Below are positions 49,193-57,868 of a DNA stretch of 64,000 bases, in pieces. Made by a program: the position numbers and the translations under genes. The DNA comes from Micromonospora halotolerans. Lineage in GTDB: Bacteria; Actinomycetota; Actinomycetes; Mycobacteriales; Micromonosporaceae. A model generated the notes under the pieces. It searched no databases. It worked only from the letters and a program-made list of their open reading frames with translations, and had not been told where the DNA came from. How positions within the stretch are numbered: the first letter of the stretch is position 1; every line of letters begins with the position of its first letter. The stretch covers positions 3,410,001-3,474,000 of the forward strand of contig NZ_CP134876.1 of the NCBI RefSeq assembly GCF_032108445.1. Direction: 5' to 3'.

Positions 49193-52189
49193 GTGGTCAT
49201 GCGTAGCAGCCCCCTTCCGAGGATGAGCCGGCGCGGACGCGTCACCATCGGAGTTCTGATCGGGGTGTTCGTGCTCTTCACCCTGCTCGGGTGGGGGGTC
49301 AACGCGTGGACCGACTGGCTCTGGTTCGACGAGGTCCGCTACACCCAGGTCTTCACCGGCGTGCTCGCCACCCGGCTGCTGCTGTTCCTGGTGATCGGGC
49401 TCGGCATGGCGGTGATCATCGCCGGTAACCTCTGGCTGGCCCACCGGCTGCGGCCGCAACTGCGCCCGCACTCCGCCGAGCAGGCCACGCTCGAGCGCTA
49501 CCGGATGCTGCTGAGCCCCCGGCTCGGCACCTGGATCGCCCTGGCCTCCGCGGTCATCGGGCTCTTCGCCGGCCTCTCCGCGCAGAGCCGGTGGGGCCAG
49601 TGGCTGCTGTTCCGCAACGGCGGCAGCTTCGGCGTGAAGGACCCGGAGTTCAACGTCGACATCGGGTTCTACGTGTTCCAGCTGCCGTTCTGGCGGTACC
49701 TGCTCGGCGTCGGCTTCACCGCGGTGGTGCTCGCCCTGCTCGGCGCGCTGGCCGTGCACTACATCTTCGGCGGGGTGCGGCTGCAGGGCGTCGGGGACCG
49801 GATGACCAACGCCGCCCGGGCCCACCTGAGCTCGCTGGTGGCCGTCTTCGTGCTGCTCAAGGCCATCGCGTACGTGCTGGACCAGCGGGCCATGCTGCTG
49901 GAGTACAACGAGGGCGCCAAGCTCTACGGCGCCGGCTACGCGGACATCAACGCGCTGCTCCCGGCGAAGGAGATCCTCGCCTGGATCGCCGTCGTGGTGG
50001 CCGTCGCGATCATCGTGTTCTCCAACGCGTGGATGCGGAACCTGGTCTGGCCCGGCATCGCGCTCGCCCTGCTCGGCGTCTCGGCCGTGGCGATCGGCGG
50101 CATCTACCCGTGGGCCGTGCAGACCTTCGAGGTCAAGCCGAGCGCCCGGGACAAGGAGGCGCCGTACATCGATCGCAGCATCAAGGCGACGAGGGCCGCC
50201 TTCGGGTTGACCGACACGAAGAACACCAACTACGCGGCGAACAACCTCGTCCCGCCCGCCAACCTGGCCACCGACACCTCGGTGGTGCAGAACGTCCGGC
50301 TGCTCGACCCGCAGCTGGTGTCCGAGACGTACACGCAGCTCCAGCAGGTCCGCGGCTTCTACGACTTCGGCCCGAAGCTGGACATCGACCGGTACGCGGC
50401 GGGCGGCAAGACCTCCGACTACGTGGTCGGCGTGCGGGAGATCAACTATGACGAGCTGACCCCGCAGCAGAGCAACTGGATCAACCGGCACACCGTCTAC
50501 ACCCACGGATACGGGCTGGTTGCGGCGCCGGCCAACCAGGTCTGCGGCAACGGCACGCCGTACTTCGTCTCCGGCTTCCTCGGTGGTGCCACCAAGGAGG
50601 AGGTGCAGGCGTGCACCTCGCCGACCGAGCAGATCCCGGCCCAGCAGCCGCGGATCTACTACGGCGAGCGCATGAAGGCCGACGACTACGCGATCGTCGG
50701 GCAGACCGGGGACCGCGACGTCGAGTTCGACAAGCCGACCTCCACCGGTGGTGAGCAGTACTACACCTACAGCGGCGAGGGGGGCGTCGAGATCGGCTCG
50801 TTCCCCCGCCGCCTGCTGTACGCGATCAAGGAGCAGGAGTCGAACTTCCTCCTCTCCGAGGCGGTCAACGACGACTCCAAGCTGCTCTACGTGCGTAACC
50901 CGCGGGACCGGGTGGAGAAGGTCGCGCCGTTCCTCACCCTGGACGGCGACCCGTACCCGGCGGTGGTGAACGGCCGGGTCCTGTGGATCGTGGACGGCTA
51001 CACCACGGCCGCGACCTACCCCTACGCCGAGCGGGTGAACCTCCAGGCCGAGACGGCCGACGAGCTGACCGGCCGCGGCACGTTCCAGCTGGCCCGGGAG
51101 AACGTCAACTACATCCGCAACTCGGTGAAGGCGACGGTCGACGCGTACGACGGCACGGTGAAGCTGTACGCGTTCGACGACGCCGACCCGGTGCTCAAGG
51201 CGTGGAACAAGGCCTTCGGCGGTGACCTCGTGCTGCCCAAGGGCGACATCCCGCCGGAGCTGGCCGAGCACTTCCGCTACCCGGCCGACCTGTTCAAGGT
51301 GCAGCGCAACCTGCTCGCCCGGTTCCACGTCACCGACCCCGGCGACTTCTACTCCGGCCAGGACTTCTGGCAGGTCCCGAACGTGCCGGACGCCCCGGAC
51401 AGCGGCGCGAAGCAGCCTCCGTACTACCTGTTCACCCAGTTCCCCGGGCAGGACGGGCCGCGCTTCCAGCTCACCTCGGCGGTCACCCCCAACCGCCGGG
51501 AGAACCTGGCCGCGCTGATCTCCGGGTCGTACGTGGACGGGCGACCCCAGTTGGAGGTGCTGGAGCTTCCGGACCAGACCCGGATCTCCGGGCCGGTCCA
51601 GGTGCACCAGCAGATGACGAACAACGGCGACATCCGGCAGCAGCTGAACCTGCTCTCCTCGGGGCAGTCCCAGGTGCAGTACGGCAACCTGCTGTCGCTG
51701 CCGTTCGGCGACGGGATGCTCTACGTCGAGCCCGTCTACGTGAAGAGCAACACCCAGAACGCGTTCCCACAGTTGCAGAGGGTCCTGCTCTCGTACGGCG
51801 ACGGCGGCTCGTACGTGGTGCTGGCGAACAACCTCAGCGACGGCATCAAGCAGCTCGTCGAGCAGGGCAAACGGGCCCCCGGCGGCGCACCGCCGCCCAC
51901 CTCGGGCGGCACGAGCCCGCCGACCAGCGGCACCACCCCACCGGTGCTCACCGGTGAGCTGGCCCAGGCGGCCGGCCGGGTGCAGAGCGCGATCACCGAG
52001 GTCAAGGCCGCGCAGGCGTCCGGCGACTTCGAGCGGTACGGGCGTGCGCTGAAGACGCTCGACGAGGCCATGGCCGCGTTCCAGGAGGCCCAGGCGGCGG
52101 CGAACTCGTCGCCCGGCCCGGGCCCCAGCGGCAGCCCACCGGCGTCGCCGCCGGCCGCACCCTCGTCGTCCCCGACACCGAACGGCTGA
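49193..52189 (+). CDS. UPF0182 family membrane protein
   Basis: 998 residues. Seven hydrophobic segments lie in the first 320 residues (for example VTIGVLIGVFVLFTLLGWGV), followed by a large extracytoplasmic domain (YIDRSIKATRAAFGL, VGVREINYDEL, FPRRLLYAIKEQESNFLLSE) and a Pro/Ser/Gly-rich tail. Function unknown in this widespread actinobacterial family. GTG at 49193 follows CGGAG; ATG 49199 and ATG 49223 are in frame. A TTGACC and a TACTCT lie upstream at 49114 and 49142, though their spacing is poor. Confidence 0.85.
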   Translation: MVMRSSPLPRMSRRGRVTIGVLIGVFVLFTLLGWGVNAWTDWLWFDEVRYTQVFTGVLATRLLLFLVIGLGMAVIIAGNLWLAHRLRPQLRPHSAEQATLERYRMLLSPRLGTWIALASAVIGLFAGLSAQSRWGQWLLFRNGGSFGVKDPEFNVDIGFYVFQLPFWRYLLGVGFTAVVLALLGALAVHYIFGGVRLQGVGDRMTNAARAHLSSLVAVFVLLKAIAYVLDQRAMLLEYNEGAKLYGAGYADINALLPAKEILAWIAVVVAVAIIVFSNAWMRNLVWPGIALALLGVSAVAIGGIYPWAVQTFEVKPSARDKEAPYIDRSIKATRAAFGLTDTKNTNYAANNLVPPANLATDTSVVQNVRLLDPQLVSETYTQLQQVRGFYDFGPKLDIDRYAAGGKTSDYVVGVREINYDELTPQQSNWINRHTVYTHGYGLVAAPANQVCGNGTPYFVSGFLGGATKEEVQACTSPTEQIPAQQPRIYYGERMKADDYAIVGQTGDRDVEFDKPTSTGGEQYYTYSGEGGVEIGSFPRRLLYAIKEQESNFLLSEAVNDDSKLLYVRNPRDRVEKVAPFLTLDGDPYPAVVNGRVLWIVDGYTTAATYPYAERVNLQAETADELTGRGTFQLARENVNYIRNSVKATVDAYDGTVKLYAFDDADPVLKAWNKAFGGDLVLPKGDIPPELAEHFRYPADLFKVQRNLLARFHVTDPGDFYSGQDFWQVPNVPDAPDSGAKQPPYYLFTQFPGQDGPRFQLTSAVTPNRRENLAALISGSYVDGRPQLEVLELPDQTRISGPVQVHQQMTNNGDIRQQLNLLSSGQSQVQYGNLLSLPFGDGMLYVEPVYVKSNTQNAFPQLQRVLLSYGDGGSYVVLANNLSDGIKQLVEQGKRAPGGAPPPTSGGTSPPTSGTTPPVLTGELAQAAGRVQSAITEVKAAQASGDFERYGRALKTLDEAMAAFQEAQAAANSSPGPGPSGSPPASPPAAPSSSPTPNG

Positions 52190-52205
52190 CGCCGAGCCGA
52201 CCACG

Positions 52206-52251
52206 CGAGCCCGTGGTCCGCGACCCCTGACGGGCGCGGGCCGCGGGCTCG
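52206..52251 (+). terminator. Terminator after UPF0182
   Basis: CGAGCCCG (52206-52213) and CGGGCTCG (52244-52251) with further inner GC pairs form a long hairpin 16 bases after the stop. Confidence 0.65.
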
Positions 52252-52338
52252 TGTCGCAAACCGGACGGAACACCCGCAACCCCGTGCCCGCTTCCACCGT
52301 CATCAGAGCAGGTGGGCGTGAGGGGAGGCGGAGTCCAG

Positions 52339-52848
52339 ATGCGCGATGTGAACACGTTCGACGACTTCTACCGCAGCACGTCGGGGCGGGCGCTCCGGTA
52401 CGGCCGCGCAGTGGCTGACGACGCCGGTGACGCCCAGGACCTGGTCCAGGAGGCGTACGCCCGCGCGTGGCGGCAGTGGGGGAAGCTGGCCGACCATCCT
52501 GCGCCGGAGGCCTGGCTGCGTCTGGTGATCAGCCGGTTGGCCACGGACCGCTGGCGGCGGCTGCGCGGCTGGCGGCTCGCGGCCAGCCGTACCGGCCCGC
52601 CGGCCGACGTGGGGCCACCCGGCGAGGACACCGTGCTGCTGGTCGGGGCGCTGCGGCAGCTGCCGGCCCGACACCGGCAGGCCCTCGCCCTGCACTACCT
52701 GTTCGACCTGTCGGTGGAGGAGATCGCCCGGGAGGCGGGGGTCCCCACCGGCACCGTGAAGTCCTGGCTGTCCCGGGGCCGGGCCCGGCTGGCCGAGCTG
52801 CTGCCCGGCGTGGCGGCCGAGGAGCTGGAGGTCAACGATGTCGCGTGA
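52339..52848 (+). CDS. ECF RNA polymerase sigma factor (SigE/Sig24 type)
   Basis: 169 residues. Sigma2 FDDFYRSTSGRALRYGRAVADDAGDAQDLVQEAYARAWRQW with WLRLVISRLATDRWRR, and sigma4 LPARHRQALALHYLFDLSVEEIAREAGVPTGTVKSWLSRGRARL. ATG at 52339 follows GGAGGCGGAG; GTG 52312 is a weaker option. The stop overlaps the start of a membrane protein gene by 11 bases, the usual place of an anti-sigma factor. Confidence 0.92.
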   Translation: MRDVNTFDDFYRSTSGRALRYGRAVADDAGDAQDLVQEAYARAWRQWGKLADHPAPEAWLRLVISRLATDRWRRLRGWRLAASRTGPPADVGPPGEDTVLLVGALRQLPARHRQALALHYLFDLSVEEIAREAGVPTGTVKSWLSRGRARLAELLPGVAAEELEVNDVA

Positions 52849-53758
52849 ACTGACCCGCCTCTACGGGGCGCTCGCCGTGGACACCGACGAGCGGGTGCTC
52901 CCGGCCCCGGACCGGGTGCGCCGGCGTGCCGACCGCCGGGCGCGGCAGCGGGCCGCCGTGGGCGCGCTGGCCGTCGCCGCTCTGGTAGCCGGCACCGTCG
53001 CCGGGGCGCAGCTGGTGCTCGCCGCCGGGCCGGACGCCGAACCGGCGCCGGCCACGACCACCGACAGCCCGTCGCCGTCGCCCACCCCGACCGCGCCGTC
53101 GCCGCCGCCGAGCCACACGTCTCCGGCGCCCTCCGCGCGTACCCCGGAGGCGCCGCCGAAGACGAGTGCCCGGCCGCCGGACCCCGGCCCGACGAGCATC
53201 CCGGACCGGGCCTTCTTCACCCTGGCCGCCGCGAACGACACGGGTATCGGCGACGAGTTCATCCCGGGACCGGTGCTGCCGGCGCTCTGCGGCGCCCGGC
53301 CCGGTGAGGCGGGGACGGTCACCCGCCGCGCCCGCAGCCTGGCGTTCAAGCTGACCGGCACCCCGAAGGGGTACGTCCCGGACGGAAGCTACCGGCACAG
53401 CATCACCGTCTACCGTCCGGGGCGGGCCGACGAGGCGCTGGCCGAACTGCGGGAGACCGTGCGTGACTGCCCCGAGCAGCCGGTCCCGGACGCGTCCGGG
53501 ATGACGCAGCGCCAGCGCCTGCTCGGCGACAGCGGGTACGGCGACGAGTCGGTGCTGTTCGAGACCCGGACGCTGTCCCGGGACGTCAACGGGGACCCGA
53601 CCGGCGGCGACGAGGTGCACCTGGTCCGCGCGATCCGCTCCGGCGACGTGGTCACCGTGGTCTGGGAGCAGGGTTGGGAGGGCACCTCGACCGAGCGCGC
53701 CCGGTTCGACGCGGACAGCCGCCGGGCGGTCGAGGCGATCCGGAGGTGGCTGGCCTGA
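52838..53758 (+). CDS. Membrane protein, candidate anti-sigma partner
   Basis: 306 residues. A 45-residue cytoplasmic start (MSRELTRLYGALAVDTDERVL, basic RRRADRRARQR) is followed by one membrane segment (about 46-68), a Pro/Ser/Thr-rich linker (about 75-120) and an extracytoplasmic domain with Cys pairs (PALCGARPG; VRDCPEQP). It lacks the HxxxCxxC zinc anti-sigma motif. Overlap with the sigma gene and single-pass topology make an anti-sigma role likely but unproved. Confidence 0.7.
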   Translation: MSRELTRLYGALAVDTDERVLPAPDRVRRRADRRARQRAAVGALAVAALVAGTVAGAQLVLAAGPDAEPAPATTTDSPSPSPTPTAPSPPPSHTSPAPSARTPEAPPKTSARPPDPGPTSIPDRAFFTLAAANDTGIGDEFIPGPVLPALCGARPGEAGTVTRRARSLAFKLTGTPKGYVPDGSYRHSITVYRPGRADEALAELRETVRDCPEQPVPDASGMTQRQRLLGDSGYGDESVLFETRTLSRDVNGDPTGGDEVHLVRAIRSGDVVTVVWEQGWEGTSTERARFDADSRRAVEAIRRWLA

Positions 53759-53808
53759 CGGCCCGTTTTGCGCCCCGTGGGCCCCGTGCGCTACGGTTAA
53801 CGAGCCGA

Positions 53809-53882
53809 CGCGGGGTGGAGCAGCTCGGTAGCTCGCTGGGCTCATAACCCAGAGGTCGCAGGTTCAAATCCTGTCCCCGCTA
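53809..53882 (+). tRNA. Initiator tRNA-fMet (CAT), copy 1
   Basis: 74 bases with a full cloverleaf: acceptor CGCGGGG/CCCCGCT, D stem GAGC/GCTC, anticodon stem CTGGG/CCCAG with loop CTCATAA, T stem GCAGG/CCTGT with TTCAAAT. The mismatched first acceptor pair (C1-T72) and three G-C pairs in the anticodon stem mark an initiator. CCA is not encoded. TTGCGC-N18-TACGGT (53768-53797) is a plausible promoter. Confidence 0.96.
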
Positions 53883-53891
53883 CTCGTTCAA

Positions 53892-53925
53892 CGAAGGGCC
53901 CCGGAGGGAACTCCGGGGCCCTTCG
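53892..53925 (+). terminator. Terminator of tRNA copy 1
   Basis: CGAAGGGCCCCGGAG and its perfect inverse around GGAA. Confidence 0.85.
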
Positions 53926-54008
53926 CCATGCCGGGTGCGGCCCGGCGTGGCGGATCGGGGAACCCGGCTGATCTCCACGGCGGGCATGAGATAGGCTGTA
54001 CAAGCCGA

Positions 54009-54082
54009 CGCGGGGTGGAGCAGCTCGGTAGCTCGCTGGGCTCATAACCCAGAGGTCGCAGGTTCAAATCCTGTCCCCGCTA
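54009..54082 (+). tRNA. Initiator tRNA-fMet (CAT), copy 2
   Basis: Identical to copy 1 and exactly 200 bases downstream of it. It has its own TAGGCT -10 at 53992-53997 and its own terminator, so the two are separate transcripts made by duplication. Confidence 0.96.
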
Positions 54083-54090
54083 CTCGTTCA

Positions 54091-54124
54091 CGAAAGGCCC
54101 CGGAGGGAACTCCGGGGCCTTTCG
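54091..54124 (+). terminator. Terminator of tRNA copy 2
   Basis: CGAAAGGCCCCGGAG and its perfect inverse around GGAA. Compared with copy 1 a G-C pair is replaced by A-T on both arms, so the stem is kept by compensatory change. Confidence 0.85.
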
Positions 54125-54193
54125 CTTTCTCCGGGCGACGTCATCCGGCCCGTCCGTCCTGCCGCTGTTGCGCTTCTCGGCAAGGATGGGTGC

Positions 54194-54442
54194 ATGTCTG
54201 GTTGGAACAAGTGGTGGGGCCGCCTCAGCGCGGTCCTCGGTGCGGTCGTGCTCTCGGTGTTCGTGCCGGTCGCGGCCTGGGCCTCCACGGGCACGGGCGA
54301 GCTGGTGGTGGAGGCCGCCCGGCGGCGGTCCCGGGGTGGTTTCGGCTTCCTCGGGCTGCTCTGCTGCCTCGTGGTGGTCGTCGTGATCGTGCTGCTGGTG
54401 CTGCGCCTCATGCGGGGCCGGCGCGGCGGCCCGCCGCGCTGA
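54194..54442 (+). CDS. Small two-segment membrane protein
   Basis: 82 residues. A first hydrophobic segment with ASTGTG could be a signal peptide cleaved near AWA-S (about residue 30); a second segment is LGLLCCLVVVVVIVLLVLRL. Between them is a basic RRRSRGG stretch, and the tail is basic. No known family. Lies between the tRNAs and a convergent binding-protein gene. Confidence 0.6.
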   Translation: MSGWNKWWGRLSAVLGAVVLSVFVPVAAWASTGTGELVVEAARRRSRGGFGFLGLLCCLVVVVVIVLLVLRLMRGRRGGPPR

Positions 54443-54453
54443 CGGGAACCGGT

Positions 54454-54484
54454 CCGCCCGCCGCGCCCCGGGCGCGGCGGGCGG
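54454..54484. terminator. Convergent terminator
   Basis: Perfect 14-base stem CCGCCCGCCGCGCC with three-base loop. Confidence 0.7.
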
Positions 54485-54487
54485 CCC

Positions 54488-55852
54488 TCACTCGGCCAGG
54501 GCGGCGGTCGCCTGCGCCATGAACCGCGAGGTCGCCGTCCGGGCGCCCGAGCGCTTGGCGCGGATGCTCTCGGCCGCGTCGATGAGCAGGGTGCGCACCT
54601 TGGCGTGCCCCTTGGGCGGTGGCGCGGGCGCCGCCCCGGCCAGCTCGTCCAGGTCGGCGCCGAGCGCCACCACCCGCTTCTCGGTGCGGTCGGTGACGCC
54701 GTCGACGACGAACGTGCGGACCGGCACGGCGGCGTTCAGGCCGCGCTCGATGCCGAGGATCCGGCCGGCGGCCACGTTGGTGGTCAGGAAGTTGATCACG
54801 TCGACCACGACGCCCGGATGGCGGCTGCCGCGGTAGGCGGCCCAGTACATCGACGCCCGCGGCCACTGCGCCGCCGGCGTGCCCGGGAAGGCGGCCAGGC
54901 CCAGCTCGTCGTCGGTGAGCCGTTGCAGCTCCGGCAGCTGGTGCGACCAGGCGAACGACGCGGCCGCGTGCCCGGTGACCACGAGCTGGCGGGCCAGCTC
55001 GCCGCTGTCCGCCTGCTCGACCAGGGCGGCGCTCGGGGTGGCCCGGTCGTACCGGGCGACCTCCCAGAACTCGAACCAGTCGAGCAGCTCCCCGGAGCTG
55101 AAGCCGAGCTGCCGACCCTGGTACAGCTCGCTGCCCTGGCCGCGCAGCCAGAGCCACAGCGCGCGGTAGTCGCCGGACGGGTCCATGGTCCCGGCCACCC
55201 GGTTGCCGGAGGTGCGGGTGACGCGGGCGGCCCACCGCGCGTACTCCCGCCAGGACATGCGGGTGTGCGGCTCGGGCAGTCGCAGCCGGCGCAGCAGGTC
55301 ACGGTTGTAGACCAGCGCCGCGCTGGTCTGCGCGGCGGGCACCGCCACGGTCCGCTCGTCCACCCGGCCGTACCGGGCCAGGTGCTCGGGCAGGCCGCGC
55401 AGGTCGAGCCGGTTGTCGGCGACCCAGGGGCTGAGGTCGAGGACGATCTGCCGGCGGGCGTACTCGGTGAGCAGGGTGTCGTCGATCTGGAACAGGTCGG
55501 GCACGTTGCCCCCGGTGGCCTGGGTCGCCAGCCGGTCGTAGTAGCCGGTCAGCCCCTGCCAGGTCACGCGGAAGCTCACCCGGGGGTTCTGCTGGGAGTA
55601 GAGGCGCAGCGCCTTCTCGGTGGCCTCGGCCCGGCGGGTCCCGCCCCACCAGAACACCGACAGCTCGATCGGGCCGTCCTCGACCGGAGTGTCCTCCTCC
55701 TCCGGGCCGCAGCCGGCCAGCCCACCGGCGAGCAGCGGCAGCCCGGTCAGCGCGCCGAGCAGCCGCCGCCGGCCGATGCCGGGACGGGGTACGGACTGCG
55801 GTGCGCGCACGGGTCTCTCCGGGGGTGCGGGCGGCTGCTGCGGACGGATCAT
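54488..55852 (-). CDS. Extracellular solute-binding lipoprotein, family 1 (sugar type)
   Basis: 454 residues. A Tat-like RRRLLG start is followed by lipobox GLAGC (about residue 48) and a family-1 binding fold (IELSVFWWGGTRRAEATEKALRLY, VPDLFQIDDTLLTEYA, AAVPAAQTSAALVYNRDLL). These bind sugars or oligosaccharides for ABC import, but no permease or ATPase is adjacent, so it is an orphan. The start codon ATG at 55852 has no clear ribosome site. Divergent from purC. Confidence 0.85.
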   Translation of the reverse strand: MIRPQQPPAPPERPVRAPQSVPRPGIGRRRLLGALTGLPLLAGGLAGCGPEEEDTPVEDGPIELSVFWWGGTRRAEATEKALRLYSQQNPRVSFRVTWQGLTGYYDRLATQATGGNVPDLFQIDDTLLTEYARRQIVLDLSPWVADNRLDLRGLPEHLARYGRVDERTVAVPAAQTSAALVYNRDLLRRLRLPEPHTRMSWREYARWAARVTRTSGNRVAGTMDPSGDYRALWLWLRGQGSELYQGRQLGFSSGELLDWFEFWEVARYDRATPSAALVEQADSGELARQLVVTGHAAASFAWSHQLPELQRLTDDELGLAAFPGTPAAQWPRASMYWAAYRGSRHPGVVVDVINFLTTNVAAGRILGIERGLNAAVPVRTFVVDGVTDRTEKRVVALGADLDELAGAAPAPPPKGHAKVRTLLIDAAESIRAKRSGARTATSRFMAQATAALAE

Positions 55853-56007
55853 TTACACAGGCCCCGGGCGCGGGTGTCAACGCCGGCCGTCCCGCACCGC
55901 CCGCGGCGCACCACGTCGGGTCCTGCGCCCGCTCGTCTCTCGGCAGGCCAGAATCCCCGTCCGTCGGGATGGCCGGTGGCCGGGCCGGGCGCCCCGTGCA
56001 CGCATGG

Positions 56008-56015
56008 TGTACTAG
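56008..56015 (+). promoter_or_regulatory. Leaderless-type -10 region for purC
   Basis: TGTACT/TACTAG at 56008-56015 ends four to six bases before the GTG at 56020; no ribosome site is visible. Confidence 0.35.
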
Positions 56016-56019
56016 CGCC

Positions 56020-56853
56020 GTGGAACTTCTGCACTCCGGCAAGGTTCGGGACGTCTACGCCGACGGCGAGGACCTCATCCTGGTCGCCTCCGACCGTGTC
56101 TCGATCTACGACGTGGCGCTGCCGACCCCGATCCCGGACAAGGGCCGCCTGCTCACCGCCCTGTCGCTGTGGTGGTTCGAGCAGCTGTCCGATCTGGTGC
56201 CGAACCACGTCATCTCGGCCACCGACGTGCCCGCGGAGTTCGCCGGCCGGGCGATCCGCTGCCGGCGGCTGGACATGGTCCCGGTCGAGTGCGTCGCCCG
56301 GGGCTACCTCACCGGGGGTGGCTTCGCCGAGTACCAGCGCACCGGCGCGGTGTCCGGCGTCGAGTTGCCGCGGGGCCTGGTGGAGGCGTCGATCCTGCCC
56401 GAGCCGATCTTCACCCCGTCGACCAAGGCGCCCAAGGGCGAGCACGACGAGCCGATCACCTACGCCGAGGTGGTCGACAAGGTGGGCGCCGAGACGGCCG
56501 AGCGGCTGCGGCAGATCACCATCGACGTCTACCGGCGGGGCGCGGAGATCGCCGCCGACCGGGGCATCCTGATCGCCGACACCAAGATCGAGCTGGGCTG
56601 GACGCCGGACGGCACCCTGATCCTCGCCGACGAACTGCTCACCTCCGACTCGTCCCGGTTCTGGCCGGCCGAGTCCTACCAGCCGGGCCGCACCCAGTTC
56701 TCCTTCGACAAGCAGTACCTGCGCGACTGGGCCACCGGCGGCGGCTGGGACCGGCAGCCGCCCGCCCCCGAGGTGCCCGCCGAGGTGGTCGAGGCGACCC
56801 GGGCCCGCTACGTCGAGGTCTACGAGAAGCTCACCGGCAACCGCTGGGCCTGA
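56020..56853 (+). CDS. purC: SAICAR synthetase
   Basis: 277 residues. Joins CAIR and aspartate with ATP in purine synthesis. ELLHSGKVRDVYADGEDLILVASDRVSIYDV is the family start, with MVPVECVARGYLTGGG and ILIADTKIELGW as substrate and metal regions and DSSRFWPAESY near the end. GTG at 56020 fits the family N-terminus; the frame is open upstream but lacks similarity. PRPP synthetase follows 54 bases later with its own promoter box. Confidence 0.95.
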   Translation: MELLHSGKVRDVYADGEDLILVASDRVSIYDVALPTPIPDKGRLLTALSLWWFEQLSDLVPNHVISATDVPAEFAGRAIRCRRLDMVPVECVARGYLTGGGFAEYQRTGAVSGVELPRGLVEASILPEPIFTPSTKAPKGEHDEPITYAEVVDKVGAETAERLRQITIDVYRRGAEIAADRGILIADTKIELGWTPDGTLILADELLTSDSSRFWPAESYQPGRTQFSFDKQYLRDWATGGGWDRQPPAPEVPAEVVEATRARYVEVYEKLTGNRWA

Positions 56854-56893
56854 GGCACGCCGGAGGGTCCACCGCCGCGGCACGACCCACCCG

Positions 56894-56899
56894 TACGAT
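56894..56899 (+). promoter_or_regulatory. Leaderless-type -10 box for the PRPP synthetase
   Basis: TACGAT followed by eight bases and the GTG at 56908. Confidence 0.45.
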
Positions 56900-56907
56900 C
56901 AACAGAC

Positions 56908-57846
56908 GTGCGTGACATTGCCGTGTTCAGCGGGACCGCCCACCCGGACCTCGCCGCCGAGATCTGCGCCCACCTCGACGTTCCCCTGCACCCGGTGCGG
57001 GTGTCCCGGTTCGCCAACGACTGCCTCGAGGTGCAGTTGCAGGCGAACTGCCGGGAGCGCGACGTCTTCCTCATTCAGCCGCTGGTGCCGCCGGTGCAGG
57101 AGCACCTGGTCGAGCTCCTGCTCATGATCGACGCGGCCCGCGGCGCCTCCGCCGGCCGGATCACCGTGGTGCTGCCGCACTACGCGTACGCGCGGTCGGA
57201 CAAGAAGGACGCCCCGCGGATCTCCATCGGCGGCCGGCTGGTCGCCGACCTGCTCACCTCGGCCGGCGCGCACCGGGTGCTCGCCATGACCCTGCACTCG
57301 CCGCAGGTGCACGGCTTCTTCAGCGTGCCGGTGGACCACCTGCACGCGCTGCGCGAGCTGGCCACCCACTTCCGGGGGCGGGACCTGAGCAACACCGTCG
57401 TGGTCTCGCCGGACCTGGGCAACGCCAAGGAGGCGGCGGCGTTCGCCCGGATGCTCGGCACCCCGGTGGCGGCCGGCGCGAAGCAGCGGTACAGCGACGA
57501 CCGGGTGCAGATCAGCACGGTCATCGGTGACGTGGCGGACCGGGACGTGATCGTGCTGGACGACGAGATCGCCAAGGGCAGCACGGTCATCGAGCTGATG
57601 AGCCACCTCCGCGAGCGGCAGGTCCGGTCGATCCGGCTGGCCTGCACCCACGGCCTCTTCTCCAGCGGCGCGCTGAAGCGGCTGAGCGAGCAGGACGGGG
57701 TGCTGGAGGTCGTCTGCACGAACACGGTGCCGATCCCGGAGGAGAAGCGGGTGCCGAAGCTGGAGGTGCTGTCGGTGGCGCCGGCGCTGGCCGAGGCGAT
57801 GCGGCGGATTCACAACGGCGAGTCGGTGAGCGCCCTCTTCGGCTGA
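56908..57846 (+). CDS. prs: Ribose-phosphate diphosphokinase (PRPP synthetase)
   Basis: 312 residues. Makes PRPP from ribose-5-phosphate and ATP for nucleotide synthesis. IAVFSGTAHPDLAAEICAHLDV and VSRFANDCLEVQL are the N-terminal fold; ATP loop PHYAYARSDKKDAPRISI; metal/ATP region MTLHSPQVHGFF; and VIVLDDEIAKGSTVIELM the PRPP loop. The sequence differs from the main Prs type (short flexible loop RSDKKDAPRISIGGR), so it may be a second copy. Placed after purC, the genes fit one purine theme. Confidence 0.9.
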   Translation: MRDIAVFSGTAHPDLAAEICAHLDVPLHPVRVSRFANDCLEVQLQANCRERDVFLIQPLVPPVQEHLVELLLMIDAARGASAGRITVVLPHYAYARSDKKDAPRISIGGRLVADLLTSAGAHRVLAMTLHSPQVHGFFSVPVDHLHALRELATHFRGRDLSNTVVVSPDLGNAKEAAAFARMLGTPVAAGAKQRYSDDRVQISTVIGDVADRDVIVLDDEIAKGSTVIELMSHLRERQVRSIRLACTHGLFSSGALKRLSEQDGVLEVVCTNTVPIPEEKRVPKLEVLSVAPALAEAMRRIHNGESVSALFG

Positions 57847-57868
57847 GGCCGGGCACGGCCCCGCCCGG

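Noticed and set aside
47939..52303. 1454-codon minus-strand open frame opposite the PDZ-Lon and UPF0182 genes
   Set aside because: Arg/Val/Gly-rich shadow of two conserved genes.
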